NCBI RefSeq assembly: GCF_018873765.1
Contig: NC_057922.1
Coordinates: forward strand, 10,243,563 to 10,307,562
Length of the DNA: 64,000 nt
Origin: Telopea speciosissima
Lineage: Eukaryota > Streptophyta > Magnoliopsida > Proteales > Proteaceae
Reading direction: 5' to 3'
The position numbers and the translations under genes are program-made. The notes beneath the pieces are model-generated. The model worked only from the letters and a program-made list of their open reading frames with translations, did not search any database and was not told the origin of the DNA. The first letter of the stretch is position 1. Every line of letters begins with the position of its first letter. Shown here in pieces: positions 57,635-64,000 of the stretch.

Positions 57635-60600
57635 ATGGCGTCGGAGCTCGGATCAACGACCGAGAAGCTTTCACAGCTTGGCATTAATGGAGATTGGGCT
57701 GCTTCCACCCCTAATCTACAGAAGAATCTCGGCATTCTTTCGTCGCACCAGGTGACGTCTCTCTATGTGCTTGTATAGCACTATAACCCGATCAAGCTCT
57801 CTGTTACTCAAATTCCTTTTTATTGAAACGGTGTTCATCGGTAATGTCTGTTGATTGGCAGATTGCGCTTGCAAAGTTGTTGTTGGATATGGGCCAGACT
57901 CATCTTTTTGAGCACTGGCCTGAGCCAGGCATTGATGACGAAGAGAAAAAAAGCTTCTTTGATCAGGTTTGCTTTTAGTCTTTTTCGTACTTTTCGGAAC
58001 AAAAGGTCTGGTTTCGTGTTTTTAGTAGTTCTGTGATGTAAATTTCAGAGTAAAAGTTTGTCTCTATCTTTGTTTTATTCGTTTTGAATGTTCTCAAATG
58101 GTTTACTGTGCTGCGGTTTGCTTATTAGATTATTTCCATGCTGCAATTTTAACTAATGAAACAGTTGTTAATTGGGTTGAACAGTGTCTGAAACGATGAA
58201 TAATTGATTATTTGGAGAAAACAGGTTTTCTGATAAATTCCAGACCTACCCGGCTGATTTGAGGATTTGATTCCTCAATACCCCCCACCAAAAAAAAAAA
58301 AAAAAAAAAGGAAAGAAAGATCCACATTTGATATGTGAATACCAAAAAGTGAATGCCTGTTAGACAATGTAGATATGTGAATGCCTGTAAGGTGGCCATG
58401 GATGTGACAGATTCGTTGGATACTCAGAGAGGTATTCACATATCAAATGTAGGTGGCCATGAATATGTGAAGGCCATAAAAAGGAAGAAATATTCTGTAG
58501 TTCAATTAAATGACCTCTCTAAGTGACAAATTGACTAGACAGTGACTGGTGGACAAAAAAATGACTGACAGCTTAACGCTTATACTTTTCTTTTATTTAT
58601 TTTTATTTTTCTGGTTGGGTGTATATAAGTTGTCTTACTTTTCTGCAGCATGGAACAAAGCACTATTAGAGTTGATTGGAGGGTAAGGATCCATGTAGCC
58701 AACCCCATTTAGTTGGGATAATGCTGACTTCTTGTTGTTGTATGGAATAGAATAGTCTGTTAAAAATTATTACACTTATAAATGTAATTCATTTACAAGT
58801 GAATGTAAAGTAAATTTTTTTTGCATGCTATTATCCTTTTTGGAAGTCTCTCCTTAATTTCTTATAATTAACTTCTCCAGGATCTTGTTGTTCCTGTTGA
58901 CGAACTACTCTTATCTTTGATTATTCATCTTGTTCATGTGAATTTCTGGTTCTTTTCCAGGTTTCTCGGCTTAATGCAAGCTATCCACGTGGTTTGGGAG
59001 CCTATATTCAAAATGCTAGGAGACTTCTGGCAGATTCCAAAGCGGGGAAAAATCCATTTGATGGTTTTACTCCTTCTGTAAGTGTTTTCATTTACTCTTA
59101 AATTTAAATTTGACTCCCTGCGACACTTTTCTTTAACTTCTGTATAGTCAGCCTTAAGTCTCTAACATCATCTTTACTTACAGTGAAGTCTTACTGCGGC
59201 ATTTGTATTTATGTTCCATCCAACTATCAAATCCTTTATATTAAAGATTGCTATATTATTTATGAACAGCTATGAATGCATAACTGCATAACCAAGGCAT
59301 TCATTATATTTATTGTGTCCCCGTATTTCACTTCTGTCATTTATCTAGTTTAACTGTATGACACAATCGGATAGTCTTAGCCAAATATCTCTCGACTTCT
59401 GGCTGATAAAATTGAACATCTACCATGGATTTTGTCCTATAGAGAAAAATTTGTGCAGCTATGCAACCTAGAATCCTGCTTGCCCTTCAGCTAACTGATA
59501 AGTACAATACTTGCTTATAGTCTTAGCTGCATCTGTCCTGAGATTAAGCCATTGAAAAATTGGACCTCTTCCATGGATATTGTCCTTTGGTGACCAATGT
59601 GTCCAGCTATACCACTGGCAACCATCTTCAAAATCATATCCTCTTGCAGAGACATATAATCACACCCTCATATTCTGCTTCTGCTCTATAGCTAGCTGAT
59701 AAAAATGTGAAACTTTTGGATAGTCTTAGTTTCATCTCTGTTGAGACTAGACCAATAAATTGGTCCTTTAATATAAATATTTTTTTTTGTTGTGATGAAA
59801 TTATATCCAACTATAGCATTAGCATCCCTCTCCGAAATGAACTCTTCCTGTGGAGTAGTATTATGAATTTTTATGTGTACCCTTGATGACATGCACATTA
59901 TGCATGACATAATTGGGTTTTGAATCTCGTTGTCGGCTGCAAGATGTCATGAATGTAGGTTAATAATCTTGCTTTAATAAGTTAAACCCAATAACCTTAT
60001 GGCTGCAGATGTACTATCATACAGCCAAGATAATTAGTTACTTTTTTCTTAACCTTAGCTTTCTGCTTCATTGCAGTGGTGTACTCTTGTAGAAAATAAA
60101 TTACTAGGCTTATCTTCTGTTCACCCTCTGCTGTGAGTTGATAAGCTTAAGAGCCTCATGATCAGAACGGCACACCAACTTTTTCTGCCAGGGTTCAATG
60201 CTTTAATCAGAAAACAAAGCTCTTAATCATAAGTAGAATAAGTTTGCTTTATCTTACGGAGTTTTTCATTGTAGAAGGCCACCGGTTGACACTCTTGACT
60301 TAGCACTTCTTTCGTTCCCAAATTCTAATGCTTTAGTTGTTGATTGGACCATTCAGAAAGTTCTTTATTTGTACAGTCTATGATGGGTTTCTAATAGCTT
60401 AGGGACTAGGATTAGAAACTCAATCTGTTGGATTAAATGAATTTATAGAAGGAAAAGAAATCAGGCGCTGTATATGGGTGTGATCCCCTTGCTTGGATAT
60501 TGATATATTCTTATTACTAGCATAGATAAAAGCAGATTAAGCATTCAGTACCTCTTCCCACACTATATTCCAAAACCAATATCTCCCGTGCAATTCTGAG

Positions 60601-63600
60601 ATAACATGAAGAGTTTTCTGAATAGAAACTCAGCTTGAATGCTGTTGTGAGTTTTATCATCCTTAGTTGATCCCTCATCTTTCTTTCTTACAAGACTGAT
60701 ATAATGTTCTATCAAGGTGTTTATCTGTCTTTCTTGTCCATGTTAATGTGTAAAATAGGCATATTGTATGGTTGGATGCTGTTGTTATGTATGTCTCGAA
60801 TTCTTGGACCCGTTTCGAAGAATGACCCGCTCCGACATTTTTGGTGGCGACCCGAATGGAACTTTTTCTGAGATGGAGGAGTATTTATGTTCTTTACCCG
60901 CTTTATTGTAAAGAGAGAAGAAGATTTTGTGATTTTCGTTCTAGGGTTTCTGAGAGAGAGCAGCAGCACCGATTTGGGTGTTCTTGAGAGTTTCCATTGT
61001 AATTTTTCTCCGATTTGCATAGTGAATCATCTTCGTCTTCGCCCGTGGATGTAGCACACCATACTGGTGTGTGAACCACGTTACATCTCTGTGTTCTTTT
61101 GCTTAGTTCTTGTTTCTTTTCGTGATTTTGTTGGTGTTTGCTATAACAGCTGTCTTTTACTTTAGCATTTGGAATAATCTTCTTACTGAATTGCTCTCGT
61201 TGTACAAAAACCACAAATAATTTTTTTTTTCATTTTATATAATGACATATAGTTCACGTTCTTGAACCATATTTTTCATAACTCACACATACATGTTGCG
61301 TCCCCCTTGTTTGCTGTACTCCATTAGGTCTTCATTCGATCACAAAGTTTAGAAGACACCGTGATTTCTTGGCATGGTTTGCACTCTTTCTATTGTAGCA
61401 GCTGTAAGGAATTTTTGGGTTCATAATGGTTAAATTTCATTAGAATATATATTCGATTTATCAAACTGTACTCAAATGTAAATGGTTAGAGTGGGGTTTT
61501 GAGAGAAGGGGGCAACTATTTTGCAGGTTCCATCAGGAGAGGTTCTGAAATTCGGTGATGATAACTTTGCAAAGTTTGAAGAGGCTGGTGTCAGGGAGTC
61601 ATGCAAAGCTGCCTTTGTCCTTGTTGCAGGTGGGCTTGGGGAACGTCTAGGGTACAATGGAATAAAGGTATATCTATTGGATTGTCTGTATATAAAAATA
61701 TTTTGGGGCTCTTTGAGGTTGGGTTGATTATTTCTTTCATATAAATTTCTGGAGGTCATGTTTAAAAAAAAAAGGCATACCCAGTGCACGAGGCTCCCAC
61801 CATTGTGGGGTTTGGAGGTCATGTTTGTGGGGGGTAATTGGGTTATCCATTTGTAGTACAACTTAAAGAGTAATCATAGACAGAAAACTCAGTGTTATTA
61901 CATTTTGCAGGTGGCTCTTCCTTCAGAGTCCACAACAGGAACATGCTTCTTGCAGCACTACATAGAATCAATTCTTGCTCTGCAGGAAGCTAGCTGTAAA
62001 TTGACAGAAGGTTGGTTACCTAAAGTCACTGGTCATTATGAATGAATTCATTTGTTTTTGTTGATGAAAATTCAACACAACTTATTCCATCATTGTTTGC
62101 TATTTATTCCTTCTGCTTTACTTTTGAGACAGGGGATATGAGCCAGTATTATATTGAGCTTCCGGATCCTCTGTATCAGAAATATCCTGTATTAGGCTTT
62201 AGATATTTGACATCTGTTTATTAGGACCAACATCTCATTGGCCTCCTAATGGTGTCATCCCTCATCATTAGTTGATTTTATTTTTAAAAGAAAAACTATG
62301 TTTTCTGAGCTGTGTGGGATAAAAACATTGTATCCGCCAAGCTTGAGATCAGAGTGGTGGTCCTCCTTCTCTCTTATATTGCTGCCATCATAGATGATGA
62401 TGAATGAAAAATCAATTAATGCCAAAGACATAGAGACTCAATAATTTCTCTCCTAATTCCAGAGGGCCAATTCTTGTCTTAACCGGTTCAAATTATAATT
62501 TCTTCTTTTGCTGTTGATGAAGGAAATCTCAAAGAGTAACTTCTATGGATTTCTAGTCTCAATTTATTTCTGTTGCCGGTATGAAGGAGAAAATTGCAAG
62601 AGAGATTCATGTCTTGACCTGGATGTAATAAGCAATGGTTTACCACTGGGGGGGGGGGTGGATTCAGCTGCTTATGTCAATGGGTAGCCCAAAATTTTAT
62701 CCAAATCTTCCCTTCTCATGTACTAATTTGTAATTCCCTGAGCTGCCTGTGCATGAGGGAATGAATTAGGCTACATGTAACCAAGAGTAGTCTTGTCCTC
62801 ACATCCTTTGATTCTCTTCTAAAGAAACAAATGCAAAATCTTCGCAGCACACATTTATGAACATATGAGGGAGGTTTCAGGTACAAATAGTTAAGATACC
62901 AGTCATGCTGTTTCTAGTAGTTAGTAAACTAAATCTTCGTTTTTCTATGTTTTTCGATTGATGATATTGTCCTTGGTTTTGTAGGCCAATCCCAAACTGA
63001 GGTACCTTTGGCAATAATGACATCAGATGACACACACTCACGTACTTTGGAGCTTTTAGAGTCGAATGCTTATTTTGGAATGAAGCCATCACAAGTGAAA
63101 CTACTAAAACAGGTGCTTATATCAAGTGTCAGAGATGGGAGCCTCCTCAAATTTTCATTTTTCAATGGATTAATTTATTTTTCCCATTTTTTTAATGATT
63201 ATTCAGGAAAAAGTTGCATGCTTAGATGATAATGATGGTAGGCTTGCAGTAGACGCCAAGAACAAATATAGAATTCAGGTACAGATCTTGATTGACCTGT
63301 GTTTTGGATACATGTTACAAGGGTCTTACTCATACTTCTAACATGCATAAGGATCAGAGTCTTGGTGATCTGAGGCTTTCTTTGTGTTTCCTTATGGTTT
63401 TCTTTTTATAGACAAAACCCCATGGCCATGGTGATGTGCATGCACTTCTTTACTCCAGCGGCCTGCTAAATGTATGGTATGTCCTGTGTTTTGACCAAAA
63501 GTTGACATTAAAGGACTGTTTCTTCTTCTTTTTTTGTCTAAACTATTGAAACATATTCTGTAACAAGGTTCTCTAATGAAGATGAGAGGAGATATCTGTA

Positions 63601-64000
63601 TGACATGGATGAGAAAAAAAAGGCAAAATATTTTAATCTACTAATTTACAGAAAATGATATGCATTTTTAGGATCTGCTATGTCATTTCTGGAAATACAA
63701 GGTTGTATAAGTCAAGATTCTCAGTTAAATAGATGACTTAACTACTGTAGGGACAATATTTTCAATCTTATAGGGGGAAAAAAAAAAAAAAAAACAGAGC
63801 CTTATTTTCATTATTCAAAGTTTGGTGCTTGGCAAATTTTATGAATGTTTGGTATTTGCATTTGAGCTAGTTCCTAGTTAAGATTAAATTTAAAATAGTG
63901 GTCTTACAGCTTGGGTTTTCTTCTTGTATCTAAATTTTGGTTTTGACATGATAGTGTTGTCCTGATTTCAGTTTTCCTTGTTTTCTCAGGCATGATGCTG
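57635..64000 (+). CDS. USP: UDP-sugar pyrophosphorylase, 5' part of the gene (cut by the window end)
   Basis: Exons: 57635-57751, 57862-57966, 58961-59077, 61527-61667, 61911-62010, 62985-63112, 63207-63278, 63412-63476 and 63990-64000 (partial). All junctions are GT-AG and in phase. The protein starts [20 protein letters not shown] and gives about 262 residues here, roughly the first two fifths of the usual ~600-residue enzyme. The nucleotide-binding loop is [18 protein letters not shown], and the [10 protein letters not shown] and KPHGHGDVH motifs are those of plant USP (EC 2.7.7.64). The enzyme makes UDP-sugars from UTP and many sugar-1-phosphates in the cytosol, in the salvage of monosaccharides for cell walls. 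No break is seen. Introns 2, 3 and 4 carry a MITE, a LINE tail, a solo LTR and a SINE. Confidence 0.95.
58322..58453. mobile_element. Foldback element in USP intron 2
   Basis: The ends ccacatttgatatgtgaat and attcacatatcaaatgtagg are inverted copies with one mismatch in about 22 bases, 132 bp overall. gtgaatgcctgt recurs inside. No clear target duplication, so the exact ends are uncertain. Confidence 0.6.
58658..58742 (+). repeat. RTE-type LINE 3' tail in USP intron 2
   Basis: It reads ggagggtaaggatccatgta, ccccatttagttgggataat and a cttgttgttgta tail, as in the LINE at 43990-44583. Heavily truncated. Confidence 0.6.
60783..61148 (+). mobile_element. Solo LTR, Ty1/copia type, in USP intron 3
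   Basis: The 366-bp LTR starts TGTTAT and ends ATAACA. A perfect 5-bp GCTGT lies on both sides (60778-60782 and 61149-61153). The gtggatgtagcacacca and gtgtgaaccac words are typical of plant copia LTRs. No internal sequence is left, so it is the product of LTR-LTR recombination. Confidence 0.85.
61764..61813 (-). mobile_element. Au-type SINE scrap in USP intron 4
   Basis: On the minus strand it is the last 40 bases of an Au SINE (gagcctcgtgcactgggtat, gcc, then a T run). A perfect 13-bp GGAGGTCATGTTT lies on both sides (61751-61763 and 61814-61826), so even this tiny copy is a complete insertion event. Confidence 0.85.

Noticed and set aside
1-64000. CRISPR arrays, bacterial operons, tRNA or rRNA genes
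   Set aside because: None were seen. Spaced direct repeats with unique spacers are absent, and the tRNA-like boxes belong to SINEs.

Overview
The window is nuclear DNA of a flowering plant, probably a woody eudicot or a relative; I cannot name the species. The evidence is AT-rich intergenic sequence, GT-AG introns, plant-type proteins (a UDP-sugar pyrophosphorylase, an RING-H2 finger protein, a CCCH zinc-finger protein of the plant C3H7 / animal ZC3H3 type) and plant transposons of nearly every class.

Layout: 1-3700 is repeat-rich and holds a plastid-derived insertion and a copia LTR. 3715-12806 (+) is a CCCH zinc-finger locus whose huge first coding block is built of ~100-residue repeats. 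As read it has two in-frame UAG codons and two frame breaks, so it looks like a recently decaying gene or one with assembly errors. 13174-14182 (-) is a weak three-exon model. 16752-33290 (-) is one conserved plant gene of unknown function, four coding exons joined in phase across introns of about 5 and 9.6 kb. The largest intron holds a hAT element, hAT-type MITEs, and an LTR element nested in a Ty3/gypsy fragment. 33300-37950 is repeats and gene-free DNA. 37954-38520 (+) is an intronless membrane RING-H2 protein. 39387-42690 is a cluster of insertions: a 5'-truncated L1 LINE, a long-TIR Mutator-like element and two MITEs. 46288-48315 (+) is an intact 675-codon ORF with a PB1-like N-terminus, acidic repeats and a MuDR-type zinc-binding domain, but no transposase core; it is the best candidate for something little described. 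48316-57600 is mostly gene-free, with a triplicated 96-bp repeat, a strong 79-nt hairpin, SINEs, MITEs and a Harbinger Myb-like relic. 57635-64000 (+) is the 5' part of the UDP-sugar pyrophosphorylase gene, running off the end.

The genes do not form a pathway. The main story is transposon traffic around and inside host genes. At least nine insertions can be bounded to the base by target-site duplications: 8 bp for hAT-type, 9 bp for Mutator-type, 5 bp for a solo LTR, 8-13 bp for LINE and SINE copies.
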